Source of the DNA: Triops longicaudatus
Taxonomy: Eukaryota > Arthropoda > Branchiopoda > Notostraca > Triopsidae
Length of the DNA stretch: 64,000 nt
Direction of reading: 5' to 3'
Assembly (NCBI GenBank): GCA_022885665.1
Contig: JAGQDJ010000023.1
Span: 1-64,000 of the forward strand
Numbering within the stretch: position 1 is the stretch's first letter; every line of letters starts with the position of its first letter. The translations under genes and the position numbers were made by a program. Positions 35,201 to 46,804 of the stretch are shown here, piece by piece. A model generated the notes under the pieces. It had not been told where the DNA came from, ran no database searches, and was given only the letters and a program-made list of their open reading frames with translations.

Positions 35201-36674
35201 CAATTTAGTTCAATACAGGATCATGTACAGCTGAGAGATTGCTGTGTTATATCTTCCGTAATTGCTTGTGTATTTCGAATTGTTTTGTTCAATGTTCTCT
35301 GAAAAGTTGAAGGTATTTCCATTTTTCTACCAGCTTTTACTGTAAATCCACCTTTAGGAACATTCAGCTCATAAGAAGCGCATAAATAATTACAAGCGAC
35401 GAATACGTAGCACCAATTCTACGAAAGTTCCCTAAAGAAGCTAACACTTTTAGGTTCCGCTTTTTCGAGTTTGCGAATCCGAATGAACTTACTATTGAAA
35501 GAAAAGCTTCATACGTAAAATGACTCCGATTCGTATGACATAGATAATAATCAATTTTACAGCGTAAGCTGTAAAAGACCACTCATATTATGGTTAGAAA
35601 CGTTCTTCTTCAGCCTCACTCTGCATTTCAAGCTCGTGAGCTTGCTGCAGCACCACAGTTTTTCATCTTCGTACGTGAGTATTACGCGCAGTATTTTTCC
35701 TAGAATTTATTGCAGGGGAAATGGATTATTATGGAAAAATAAAATTGAGAGAGGAACTTCTGCTAAATAATGTTGTAATCAGTTTTGTGTGACTTTCGGT
35801 CATTTTGTAATTTTATATACGCATACATGGTAGGGGCTAAAAATAGTTTGAAAGTACTCTACTGCGCTCTAACTGCGAACACCTGGGTTACAATTAAGTC
35901 CTCGTGAACCCTATTCGTGTACCGCCACGCAGGCGTAAAAACCGTGGTCTGGGGTAAAGGTGATACATGAACCGTTGCAAAGCTCCAACACCTGTCGAAA
36001 CATCACCACTGTTTCACACGATTGAAGAAAGAAATACATTGGCCAATAATCGGAAAGTGAACTACTGGTAAGCTTTCTTTGCCGTTGGATTCTGCTGCAA
36101 GAGTAATACGCTCGCTACGCGCTTTCAAAAAAAAAAAAAAGAAATTCCGTGAAGTATACTGATTTTCACTCTTCCTGACCTTTCCCTATCAAGAAGGGCG
36201 AAGTAGGTCATTGCTCCGATCTTCTTACTCAAGAGGAAGTAAGTATTCGCGTGAAATTGAAATAAAAAATTTAAGCTTGTAGCTTGTCGACTAAGAGGTG
36301 TAGTAAGCCTTGGCTTAAGTATTGACCTGTTTGCTTGAATCGATGCGACTGACCTTAGAAGTCGTAAACCCGTGTGAACCCAACCTATTATGTTGCGCAC
36401 GGTCCTTCCACCTTCCGCCCTTCCATTCTGGCCGCTTCTAGCTGACGTCTAGACTCAAAATAATAGACGAGCAGCCAACTCATTAATATTATTTGACATT
36501 CATCGGACAACGGAGCGAAACACACGAGAGTACTTGCGCTTAGTAAACTTTCTTGTCGTCCCTAGTTTCTGGAGAGTAGGATCTGAAGAACCATGCTTGC
36601 GTTGTTGTCTCGCTGGGATTCGTGAGATTGGCAGCCCCTAGTGTTTCCAAGGAAATCTCAATACGTATTTTACC
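32265..36674. other. Gene-poor interval
   Basis: 4.4 kb of AT-rich sequence. The only exon-like item is a minus-strand segment ending at 34630. The rest has short chance frames. I see no repeats with clear ends and no RNA gene. Confidence 0.5.
34630..34786 (-). other. Possible isolated exon
   Basis: A minus-strand frame encodes KFLVGLYTVRLILRAGRYSL, then a basic region and RHKVTEELETEK, ending at a strong donor (aaag|gtacgtgc at 34630). Coding-like composition plus a consensus donor suggest an exon. I cannot find its start or the next exon, so the gene is not resolved. Confidence 0.25.
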
Positions 36675-37173
36675 ATGGGTTGCGGAGCCTCGACAACTGC
36701 TGCCTTAGAAAACGGAAATGCATCAGTGCCTTTAGCGGCCCGAGGTACAGCAACAGAATAACCTGTGTAACGTTGAGCTGCATTAAGTATTTATAATTGT
36801 TTGGCTGCTTATGAAGAGCGAAAGCCTCCGGTGGCCTTTGAAGTTCCAGGAGATAGTGAAGAAACGGAGGCCAATTCCATAATTAAGAGCCATCCGCCGA
36901 AGCGTTTCCGTCGCTTAGAAGATCAGCAAGTTCAGTTAACTGTTGAACAAATTGCTGAACGGCAAGCTGAAGCGGAAAAGCGACGACTGGAAGTAAGTGC
37001 CGAATCATTTCAGATAGGTTACAGAGACTTTTGGTACGATTATTGATCCTGGTTGTTAGATTTTGCAGCAGCGCGTTCAAAGTGCCAGGATACGAACAGA
37101 ACGAAGCGCAGGGCGTATACGGGCTAAACCAATTGAAGAAGTAAATGAATCCTTTATGGAGCCTATAAGGTAG
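36675..37173 (+). CDS. Small N-myristoylated protein, stathmin-domain-1-like
   Basis: Three exons, 36675-36744, 36817-36992 and 37069-37173, encode 116 residues. The N-terminus MGCGAS is a strong N-myristoylation (Gly2) and palmitoylation (Cys3) signal. A central segment SIIKSHPPKRFRRLEDQQ leads into a charged helix (LTVEQIAERQAEAEKRRLE) continuing as QRVQSARIRTERSAGRIRAK. Vertebrate STMND1 starts with MGCG and contains a stathmin-like Glu/Arg helix, so an STMND1-like membrane-tethered tubulin-interacting protein is my best suggestion; it rests on layout and not on clear identity. The ATG context (accATGg) is good. The intron 1 acceptor (tatgaag) has a weak pyrimidine tract, so the join at residue 24 is the least certain point. 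Confidence 0.6.
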
Positions 37174-37503
37174 TCATGATTGACCTTTCCAGGGAGATGA
37201 AGTCCTCTAAGAAAATATTTCTCCAAGGCTGTGAAGCCACGTGTGTTCGTAATTGTCACTACGAAGTTTGGATTTGGCCTGTGATAGTCCCCAAAACAAC
37301 TACTTAGTGATACACAAATATAAAGTCCCGAAATGGCAGAAATAATTTTTTGTCTCCGTTAGTGTGTTTGATTCTATCAAGTATGACGAATTCTGTTTGA
37401 CGTCCGCACTTCTCTCGTAGCGACGCGGGGAGAGTTGAAGTTCAATACATACATTTACACAAATTGAGCATGTATTTTAAAAGTCACGTACAAGGTTGCT
37501 ACT
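37174..37503. other. Convergent 3' region
   Basis: 330 bp between the stop of the stathmin-like gene (+) and the stop of TMEM145 (-). No feature is seen. Confidence 0.5.
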
Positions 37504-39838
37504 TCATTGGTCCTCGTTAGGCTTGATTGCGACAGTAGGAAAATTATCAAAATTAGGACGACAAATTGAGTACACGCCCACTGCAACATCAGGTGTTAAT
37601 GCATGCGGTTCGTTCCTCGAGCTGACAGCGTATGTGTGATGAGGAAAATGATCCAACGGAGAAGAAACTTCCTCCGTTGCCACCATAACGCCGATTTGCG
37701 ACGTACGAACATGGTACGGAAAATTGCGATTTGCAGCTGAAGGTCTTGTTAGCACCTAAGAGACATAGACGATTAAGTTTAGTGTTTCACACATTGCGCG
37801 TATACTACATTAAAAAAAAATAAATGTAAAAATTTATATTTAAAATAATGCTAACAACGAGAAATTGGACAACAGCGGAAGTTCCCTTTAGGGTAACATT
37901 ATATTCACAAAAGAAAGACGAAAGATACCTCCCGCAATTACTGTAGCCAGGATTCTTATTTTTTTTTTTTTTTTGGGGGGGGGGTCAATATGCAATTTTG
38001 TTGGAGATTTGATTTTCGCCTATGTTTAATATTAAAAAATAAAAAGGGTTCACTCCCTATCATCCCCTTGCTGGGGGCCTCTTTCACACGCACGCAAGTG
38101 CTGTGACGATAGCATGAAGCCCCTTAATTGAGTCTTTTTTTTTCATAATACGCAAAATAAATTATTTAGTTACCAGGAATGAAAGATGGCCGATTAGAAT
38201 GACTGAATGCTCTACACCCATCATAGACTTCTCTCGGACCCACTTATCGATAATATGATTGGCGATGATAATGATTACTGGCCCTGACACGAACCACAAG
38301 GATCCGAAGAAGAAAAATGGTAAGTAGAAGCCATTTTTCTCTGGATAGTGCTTCAGTGTAAAAGCTGTCGCGTACGAGAACATTCCCCATCCAACCAGAC
38401 GCAACACTAATAAACCGTAGCCTGCCGGACTTTCATACACATAAAGTACTTTCCCAGGATCAAAGTACTACGAAGTTTGAGTTAGATATATGCGAAAATT
38501 TACACGTAATTATACCAATCGTTCATAAGTGAATAAGGCAATGTACGTGACGGTATAAAGGCTCATAAACGTAGTAATTTTGATGAGCGAGGCTGCCCTT
38601 AACCGCCCTCGCGTGACGGTAAAGCCTTTGCCAAGTAAGATGAGCACCAGCAAGAGAAACCACTCTGACAATGCCTCCATAATTCTTCCTAAAGCGAGAC
38701 GAATTAATCACCACTGTCAACGAGAAGAATGGAAACAGCACGTACCGAAACTTTTGCCAGTGAAGCTCAGGTAACCAGTATAAGCATACCGAGTGTACGC
38801 AAGCATCAAGAAGAGTAAGCCAACGAACTGACAATAAACCGAAACCGCAAAGAGCTTATAGGTACTGTGAAGCATTTGTTTCTTCCTTAAACGAACTAGA
38901 CACAAGAAGAAGTCATAAAATTTTTAACTCTTAAATAAATACCTCCGCAATACGTTGAGACGATGCATAGTACTGATTGGACACAAGTAAAACCAATCAG
39001 CATTTGAAGAATGTCTGCAGAAGTCTAAGTTTAGCAAAACAACACTAAAATACTTTTATATGTTACGTACAAAATTCGTCTGCAGAGAAATGCCTGAACC
39101 AAATTTCTCCTGGTTCCCCATTTGTCATCAGAAATCGATATCTTAAATTTAAGCCCTTGACGGACCGAATGCATAAATTGAATGCTTGATTTTTTTATAA
39201 CGTAATGTATAGCCGACTCAATTTACCCGTGTGCTCTGACAGTTAGAAACTGCTATGTACCACCATCGTTCTCTCGCTGTACGAAAACTTCGATTAGCTG
39301 AGCATCTGTACAAGGCACGGTCTCCATGTAATCGAACAATATTACACCCCGCTGCTCTGAAGGACGTCGTCAAGTTAACAATTTGATTGTTCTCAATTTG
39401 CAAGATAGATTCTTTCTGTTGGCAACTCTACAACGGATCAAAGTAAGCACATGACGAATCCTCGTATTGTTTACGTCATACTTTCCCACTTCCGTACACT
39501 GAGGGCCACTGATCCGAAGTGTCATAATACAACAGTAGATTATAGACGGCATTGTTCTGCTAAGCAGAAAAAGGCTTAGAAAATATAATTAGCCGAAATA
39601 AAAATATGACAAAAAGTTCTTACCAAGTCGTATTCAATTTCAAAGCTGAATTGACCATCCATGGAGAGGAAACAAAACCGAGCAAGGAAAGCCCATGTCT
39701 ATCAATTCGTGTGATGTAGTTTGTATTATACAAGAGCAATCTGGTGCAAAATACTTCGTGTGTTTTCAATTCCCCTTGGATAATTTTCGCGTCTACTGAT
39801 GCGGCCAGTAATGCAAGGAAGAGGACAGCCATACACAT
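37504..39838 (-). CDS. TMEM145: TMEM145, GOST-family seven-transmembrane protein
   Basis: Ten exons, 39838-39755, 39698-39624, 39556-39482, 39427-39227, 39155-39071, 39014-38943, 38895-38746, 38688-38516, 38467-38174 and 37755-37504, encode 486 residues (human protein about 493). Residues 1-17 are a signal peptide. The lumenal domain carries FLARFCFLS, IENNQIVNLTT and RSFRTARERWWYIAVSNC. The seven spans include KQMLHSTYKLFAV, LLGKGFTVTRGRL and VYESPAGYGLL. The tail begins LTRPSAANRNFPYHVRTSQI, almost as in vertebrates. GOST proteins are Golgi or post-Golgi membrane proteins thought to act in trafficking; the exact role of TMEM145 is poorly known. A minus-strand segment near 39880-40080 ends at a strong donor (tag|gtgagc at about 39884) and may be a 5' leader exon. 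The 418-bp final intron contains a poly-T/poly-G tract. Confidence 0.92.
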
Positions 39839-40584
39839 AACTTAATCCTGCTCGTCACGTATTCTCCTTTGAATAGTTCTGCTCACCTAAAATCTACCAT
39901 AACACAGGACCTCTTCATTGAAAGGAACCATCTCATATGTTTGTGGTAGCAGGTGAACAGTACCGTTCGGCCAAACAGGTGAAATCCGGGGTGGGAATTC
40001 ATTGTGAGTCGTTGAAAGTTTTCGAGGGTTTCTATGGAGACCTGGTGGCAACAGAAAGTCACAAGGACCCAACACCTCACAATAATATATGAAGTGTATT
40101 ACATCCCATTTCACCTTTACCTTGTTCTCCCCCACCCCGAACGCTCAGGAAAACATACTCGAACACGGAAAGCTGGGAACACGTGGATGGTAACATGTTT
40201 TTCTCTTACTGTATGGAACGTAATGCCAGGTAAATTTTACTTTCAAATATAACCAAGCAAAATCGTCACTTAATTGCATGTAAAAAAATATTCGAACTGT
40301 TTATTTTTTTATGTGAAATAAAAAATTCCGTCTTAATTTAAGTAAATTACCCCATACGTTTCTTTCACCTTAAAGAATATAACTGACGAGTAAAATGTAT
40401 TTGCAAACTTAAGCGACAAGTTCTCAACAATCTATTGCATAGAACAGGGAAGTTTTCTTGTCTACAAGTGACTAAAATCTGAGACGATTCTTTTTTAATT
40501 TAGGCAACAAATGGAAGATACATATTTCACCACTGGAAACGCTTAAAACGTTTGGCTTCAAATTCTTGTTCATGCAAAAGCTTC
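39839..40584. other. Upstream region of TMEM145
   Basis: Contains two overlapping minus-strand open frames at about 39883-40135 that end at a GTGAGC donor; a non-coding leader exon of TMEM145 is the simplest reading. Otherwise nothing is seen. Confidence 0.4.
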
Positions 40585-42030
40585 TCAATTGGCTTTTACT
40601 TCTGGCTGTAACCGCCGTTGAACCCAAGATGGAATATTCGCTGGGTTAGACCAAGCGAATTTAGGATTCATGAGAATCATTCGAAATGAAAGGCCAACCA
40701 GCACACTAGCGATGACCAGTGCCTCGACGGACAGAATGTACGCTAGCTGCCACACGTTCACTGCGTGTACCAAAATGTCAAACGCTGTGCCTGGGAAACA
40801 CATTCAAAATCTTACGTACTATTACGGTAATGTGGGCAAAAACTATGAAGGTATTGTGTTATATATTCTTATTTACGTCGCAATTATGCAAAACTATACT
40901 AAGAAAATCACCGCGAGCTTTGCAAATTTTAGACCGCGGAGAACGGAGACATGTGACAAAATGGAACGCAAAGTATTCTGGATAAATTTAATTTAATTAA
41001 ATCTAATTTAATTTAAATCTCATTAATGACCAAAGTAGCTTTCAAAGATCTACAATAGATAATTTAACTAATAAGGAAAACAGCACGTGAAGCCAACTTA
41101 ACGAAACAAGAGCATAAAATACGTAAGAAAGCGACATGAGAAAGAGTTTTTTCCCAAAATGACTTGGAAAAAATATCAGCTTTTGGATAGAATGCATATG
41201 CAAGTTTTAATTCAAAATGTTTCCTCTGTTATGCAGTGGGAATTATCGTAACGTTTCCAATCACATGGGAATTAATGTCGTTAATATACTTTATTATGAC
41301 GAAGTAATTTCATGCGTGGAGAATAGTTTAATTATTTATACACGAAAAATAAAATATTAATCGATTTCTTGGTTCCTTCTGAAAAACTCCCGCATGTCCA
41401 TATTTTCTTACACTGAAGGCCAGTTCGATAAACGGAGTAATTTTATTGACAATTATCATTAATTCTTATGTGTTGTTTCTGCCTAAGCTTGTCTGGCCTG
41501 ATACAGCTCATCTTTTACGTTCCACTATAGCGAATTTAGGTACTTAATTTACATGATAATTTAGTTTTAACACTAAATCGAAAACTTTGGAGCCTCCGCA
41601 GTCCCTGCTCCACATTCTTTGACTTTAAGGAGAATAGCTTTGCTTTTTTACCCAATACGAGATCCCATTGCAGTCGACTTTGCTTCCACTCCAACGAGCT
41701 CCAGTTGATGACCTGGTACGAAATAGAGGATATTATATTGAATGGGCCAAAAACGTCTATCCGTGTTACCCTCTTTGCGAACGACGATTTGTCCCACGTA
41801 AAAAAATAAGCCAGATGTTGGACTATCTGCAGGCTGGCAAGCAGCCAATTTTTTCTTGTGACGAGAAACGCCGTAAGCGCAACCGTCGATGTGTCGATTA
41901 GAAAGTAGGGACGCACTTTGACCAAATCGCGACGTGGTAACAATCTCCAGCCACAAAGTACAGAAGTATGGGTAACAACATGATAGGTTTCGAGTGTGAA
42001 CAAAACAAACGCAAAAACAGTCCACAATTC
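40585..42030 (-). CDS. Unrecognised multi-pass membrane protein (5' end unresolved)
   Basis: Two exons fit together. The first, 42030-41652, begins at an acceptor (tttttttcag) and encodes ELWTVFAFVLFTLETYHVVT and further hydrophobic segments. It ends at G|GTAAA in phase 1. The second, 40790-40585, starts after tttcccag and completes a Gly codon, reading GTAFDILVHAVNVWQLAYIL and on through SVEALVIASVLVGLSFRMIL to WVQRRLQPEVKAN and TGA. About 194 residues are visible, with roughly five hydrophobic segments. The intron between them is 861 bp, longer than usual here, so an exon inside it could be missing. No ATG precedes the first exon in frame, so a start exon is missing too. I recognise no family. 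Confidence 0.5.
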
Positions 42031-43408
42031 CTGAAAAAAAATTACCAAATGAACTCAATGAACTTTGTAGCAAACATAGATGCAATGTGCACACAGTGTA
42101 AATTAAGTATTCGAGACAAAACCAGTGTAGAACAGTGATGATAACAATGTTACCATAATAAAATTTTCTACAAACGGCTCACAGGAAAGGCGTCACTTCT
42201 ATGCTGCTGGGCACTGCCAACACGTTGCTCTGTCTTTGGCAAATGCGCAAAAGCCGACGTGCTACCAGGATAGGATGTTTTCTTGCGTTTCGCAATAGAA
42301 AAAAATCTTTTCGCTTAGTGTAAAAGACAAGATAGCAACAGCGATATCAATGGGATATTTTACAGCAAACAAGTTTATTATTTCTCGGACTGGTCGACAA
42401 CCGTTCAAATAAACAGATTAGGGTCGTTTTCCGCGACAACGATTTTGATCGGTTATTCATGCCTAAAAGGGGCTAGTAAATAGTAAAATTGTTTCGTTTA
42501 CTTCTAGTTATTTTAAGGCCTTTATGGATTTTTCACAGTACAGCAAAACTCCGTAACCTATTACCGCAATTTCTTTCCTCCACTAAATCCTACACTTAAA
42601 AAGTTCCGAGGCTTCACCTTTCCCTCTGTAAAGTAGCATCGTTTAAGAAAATCAATACCTAAGCGCAACATGTTTGACATACTCCATCACCTTATTTTAA
42701 TTAAACTTCGGAAACACTCGGTGTGGGTGATAGTCAGTAACGGTATTTCATTGTTCATCTGTTATCCTGTTAATGCAATTGACGTCAAAATTAATCAGAA
42801 GTTCAATAACGCGCAAACTTTATTTCGCAAAGCGAGTTGCTATAGTCTATGGAGGTGTACACGTATTGACAGAGAACACTTCTTTACTTTGTAGGCAGTC
42901 AGTGCATTAGTACTTCAGACATTAACACCTGCTTTGGCAGTGAATCGTTAATTCAGATGTGTAAATAACACAACAAATCTCCCCTTCCTTGTATATTACA
43001 CTTAAACACGCAAGACATTTCGTAGACTGTTTACATCTGGCACCTGGAATATATTTCGTCTCTTTAAATGCAGAACAAATACATCTAAAACAATATAACA
43101 GACTTTCAGTTCGTTGAAAACGGTTGCTTGTAACAAAAACAAGGAACTGACAGTAAAAAACTTAAGCGGGGTAAGACGCATCATCTTTTTAATTTTTTGG
43201 TATTTTTTTACTGTAAAAAACTGTATCAGAAACGAACAAAGGACACATCAATATAAAAATTTCGTTTATAAAGGTCCTGTTACTCCATCAAGGTAAACAA
43301 AATTTGTACATAAGAATCGAAACTAATTTCTGGCTTTAGGGCGAGCTTGAAGCAATCCTTTTACCTACGTCAAAACAGATTTTTTTTAGATTTTTTTAAA
43401 AAAATCAA
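42031..43408. other. Interval between the membrane-protein gene and the IkB-like gene
   Basis: No gene is supported. It should contain the missing 5' exon or exons of the membrane-protein gene and the 3' UTR of the IkB-like gene. I could not place either. Confidence 0.4.
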
Positions 43409-46400
43409 TCATTTTTTTCGCAGTGATGTGAACGCTACCTGTTGTCGGTCTTGAGCAACGAGTTCGATAGGCAGTTTCTTTTGTGCATTGCGCATCCTTT
43501 TGTCTGCACCAGCTTGCAGTAATATACTAACAAGGACCAACTGATCTTTCTCTGACGCCTCACGCAATGTTGCAGCCGAGTGTAAGGGTGTATTCTTGTT
43601 GTACATAACAGCGTTCGCAGCCTCAGGAGCACAACGTAAAATATGCTTCAGCAATTCGGGATCTCTTTTTTCAACGACCATGTGAACTGGACTTTTTCCT
43701 CCTCTCGATTCCTAGTGCCACAGTAAGCTGCTTAAGTAGTTTTAGACAAACTACGAACAATTACCGATTGAGAAGCGTTGGCACCATATTTAATTAGCAA
43801 TTCAATTATACGAAAGCAAGAGATGGAATTCGGTCCAGTCAAGCCGTGGGCTAAGACAGCTTCGTGGAGCGCTGACCTACCTATAAAGTTAACGGTTTTC
43901 GTTAACGATTGCAAATAAAGGACACACGTTTGCTGGAAGTACCATTGTGGTTCTCGGCGTCTAAATTAAACGCGGATTTCCCTGAAGGTGTTTTTAAGCG
44001 CAGCAAGTATTCAAAGCATGGAGCGTATTCGTCACCTCTTGAAGCAAAACAATGAATCAGCCTGTTTCCTTGGCCATATGTTCGGTTCAAGTTGAGACCA
44101 AGTTTGACCATAGTTTCTGCCACGTATCCCGCAACTAGTGCGCGCTTGAATTGCACTGCCATAAACAATGCCGTCTGAAAAGCAGAAACGTGAAATCAGA
44201 AAAACGCGCTATGCCCGTCAAAGGTCTACATTGCGAAAATATCAGTTTGTTGTACTGACCACTCCCTGGTTAAGTGCTTCGAAAGTGGAAGGGCAAGCCT
44301 TGGCTCGTTCGACTATAGCGTAAACTTCTTCCAACGCGCATTTCGGGCTAGCACACACCACCATCAGTTTTCTGGCAAACAAAAGTGGAACACAATAGAG
44401 CTACACGGTATACAAATTCATTGCCAAAAATTTTGCTTACGTGTCCCCATCCTTATCTGGTGCCAGAAGGTTATCGTTCGTCAGCTTAGCGGCTGCTCGT
44501 AACGCGTTTTCTTTCTTTATAGGGTCTAATCGCGCTTGAATTTCTGAAGCAGCGCTAGTAAAACATAAAGCCCCAGGGAGAGGAAGCTGGAAGGGTGTCA
44601 GGGATCCGACAATACTTTCTGGTGCTGGCGGTGCCCAGGACAGAGCAGGGTTCGGCAGATTTTGAGCTCGCTGAGGCACAAAGCTTGACCGTTGCTCAGG
44701 GGAAGGAGGTGACGGACTGCCGATCTGACCGACTTGGGGACTACGGACGTACACATCGCCTCCTAAGCTTTGTACTGGTGACTGGGCCAACAAGGGGGTA
44801 ACCCCAGCTACAGGGCTTACGGGTGAGGAGTGCTGGTCGGTGCAATACACATTGTAAGGCGCCGTTCGCGGACTGTTCTGGTTACTCATCTCCGGAGAAG
44901 GCAACTTCACGTTGTGAAACGTGTCTATCATGAAAGGGTGTGTTTTTAACTGAAAAGGGGAAGTATCTCGGGAAGTTTTGTAGGTCAGCAAATGGAAATG
45001 TGACACATTTGGCGAGTTGGACGAAACTGGTGTTGGAGGTGAAGGAAGACTAAGTGGACGATCCTGTTTGTAGCTTTCATAGGGTTTTCCTGTAATATTA
45101 TGCTGCCCTAGCAAACCCATATTGACGGGGATGTTCATCCGAACTTGCTCGAAATTGGATTCGTAGCTAACAAGTTTAAGTTTCGAGTCCACGAAGGATG
45201 CTGGCTGATCGTAGATACTCTGGTTCTCATTACCAGGATTGTACGGGGAAGCAGGGGTGCGAGGGCTTAGATTATGTTCCGGAGAAGGAGTTTGACTTTC
45301 ACTAGCTTCGATTTCTTGTTGTACGCGGGCTAAGAATTCAGGCCAAATCCCGGTTTCACTAGTAAGTTGGATGAAATTATAAATGTCCAAGGTACTGTCC
45401 TCATCATCTAAATCCCGAAAGACTTCTGGCTCGCTACATAGCATCGTGATATCATGAAGAATCTAGAAAAGGGAAATCCCAGAAGGAATATACGATGATT
45501 TTAATAACTTTTCAACAAAAAGAAAGTGTACTTTGTCATCTGTCCGGTTGAGCTCGCTTTGAATGGGTTCTAACATTCGGTTGGGCTCAGTTCTTGTTTG
45601 TCCATGAAGACATTGCATCGCCTGAAGCTCGGCAAGAGGTGGTTGCAAGCATATTTGTTGCATAGGACCCACAATATTTCGCACCTTCAGAAAAAGACAG
45701 AAATAATAATTCATACAGTGCTTATGAGCATGGGGTGACCATGACCATAGCTGAAAAACATCCTCAAGGTTAAACTAAGATCTCTGAAGTCTTTTAAACT
45801 TCTTTTCTTTCAAGTCTTAGCTTTTTTATCTACTTGTTTATTTTTATTATCAGATTTTCTAGTTTTACTTCGTAGGGCTTATTCCAAGGTTTCGCTGTCT
45901 TTCTTTAACTTACATGATACTGGTCGCGATCTTCACAAGGTCCAGTTTGACCATAAGGAACGTAGCGAAACTGCGAAGAAGTTTTGTTTCGATCATGAAT
46001 TCCACGGTCAATCAAGCGAGGTTTGTCTTGTACTTTCGCCGTCGCTACGCAGTTTGGGTTGCTTGATCTTCGTTCCAAACCATCCTGGCGTTGTCTGATC
46101 TTTGCCCATAGTAAATGAATAAATTCCAGAATTTTCTTCTCGGAGCGGAATGCATCGAAAAACAAAGGCAACATGTTGCGTTGTACAGCCTCTTTCAAGT
46201 ATAGACATAACAAAGCATGCACCCGTGCTTTAATAAGTTTGACCTCTTCACTGGCTGACGGTGCTTTGATGTGGGGCTGCAAGAAACTGAAAATACGAGT
46301 TTCTGCTTGTTCAAAGAAACCTCGAAAAAAGGCAACCACTTCTTGTTCACCGATAGTTTCCTTTGGCTTATCAACGCCCGGAACATTGTGTGTCTTTCCA

Positions 46401-46804
46401 TTTGCAAGAGAGACGGGTAAACCTCCGAGCACATTACAATTCTCGCGGATATTTGCAACACCGCTTTGTGTGTCGGCTTTGATAGGTCCTCGGATTACAC
46501 ATGTTGGATTTGTCGTTTCTTCTGCCGCCGTGTTGACTTTCGTTTCGGGCGGAAATGGTGAACTACAAGGCGAGTTTTGGGCTGAGTTAACCGTATCCTT
46601 CAGAGATAAGTTGTACGCCATGTCCACGAGCTGGGAGACCGAATCAAGCAAATTTTCGTTTACGCCCTGTATTTCCTGGGATTGAGTCGACGACGTATTC
46701 TTGGCAGGTGGCAGAGGCTGACAGAAACTTCGTCCGATGACTACGGGTTCCACCGATATCATTTTCACCTCCATGGTCATCCTAAAACATGCCGTACACG
46801 ACAT
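43409..46804 (-). CDS. Atypical IkB, IkB-zeta-like ankyrin protein
   Basis: Seven exons, 46804-45914, 45684-45532, 45462-44441, 44371-44260, 44174-43943, 43880-43765 and 43711-43409, encode 942 residues in phase. Residues 1 to about 680 are long, Ser/Pro-rich and low in complexity, with one helical block near 170-260 (FFRGFFEQAETRIFSFLQ). Ankyrin repeats follow: APDKDGDT, ALFMAVQFKRALVAGYVAET, NHNGRSALHEAVLAH, ESRGGKSPVHMVV, NKNTPLHSAA and LLQAGADKRMRNAQKKLPIE. These match the order in vertebrate IkB-zeta (DVDGDTFLH, GLTPLHCAVIAH, GNTALHVAA). Atypical IkBs are nuclear and modulate NF-kB/Rel target genes. Orthology to NFKBIZ as opposed to BCL3 or NFKBID is an inference. Another in-frame Met follows at residue 9 (tttaggATGacc). 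Confidence 0.78.

Noticed and set aside
37960..38110. Poly-T/poly-G tract and GC-rich segment in the last TMEM145 intron as another inverted-repeat element
   Set aside because: I could not find matching terminal repeats at the two ends.
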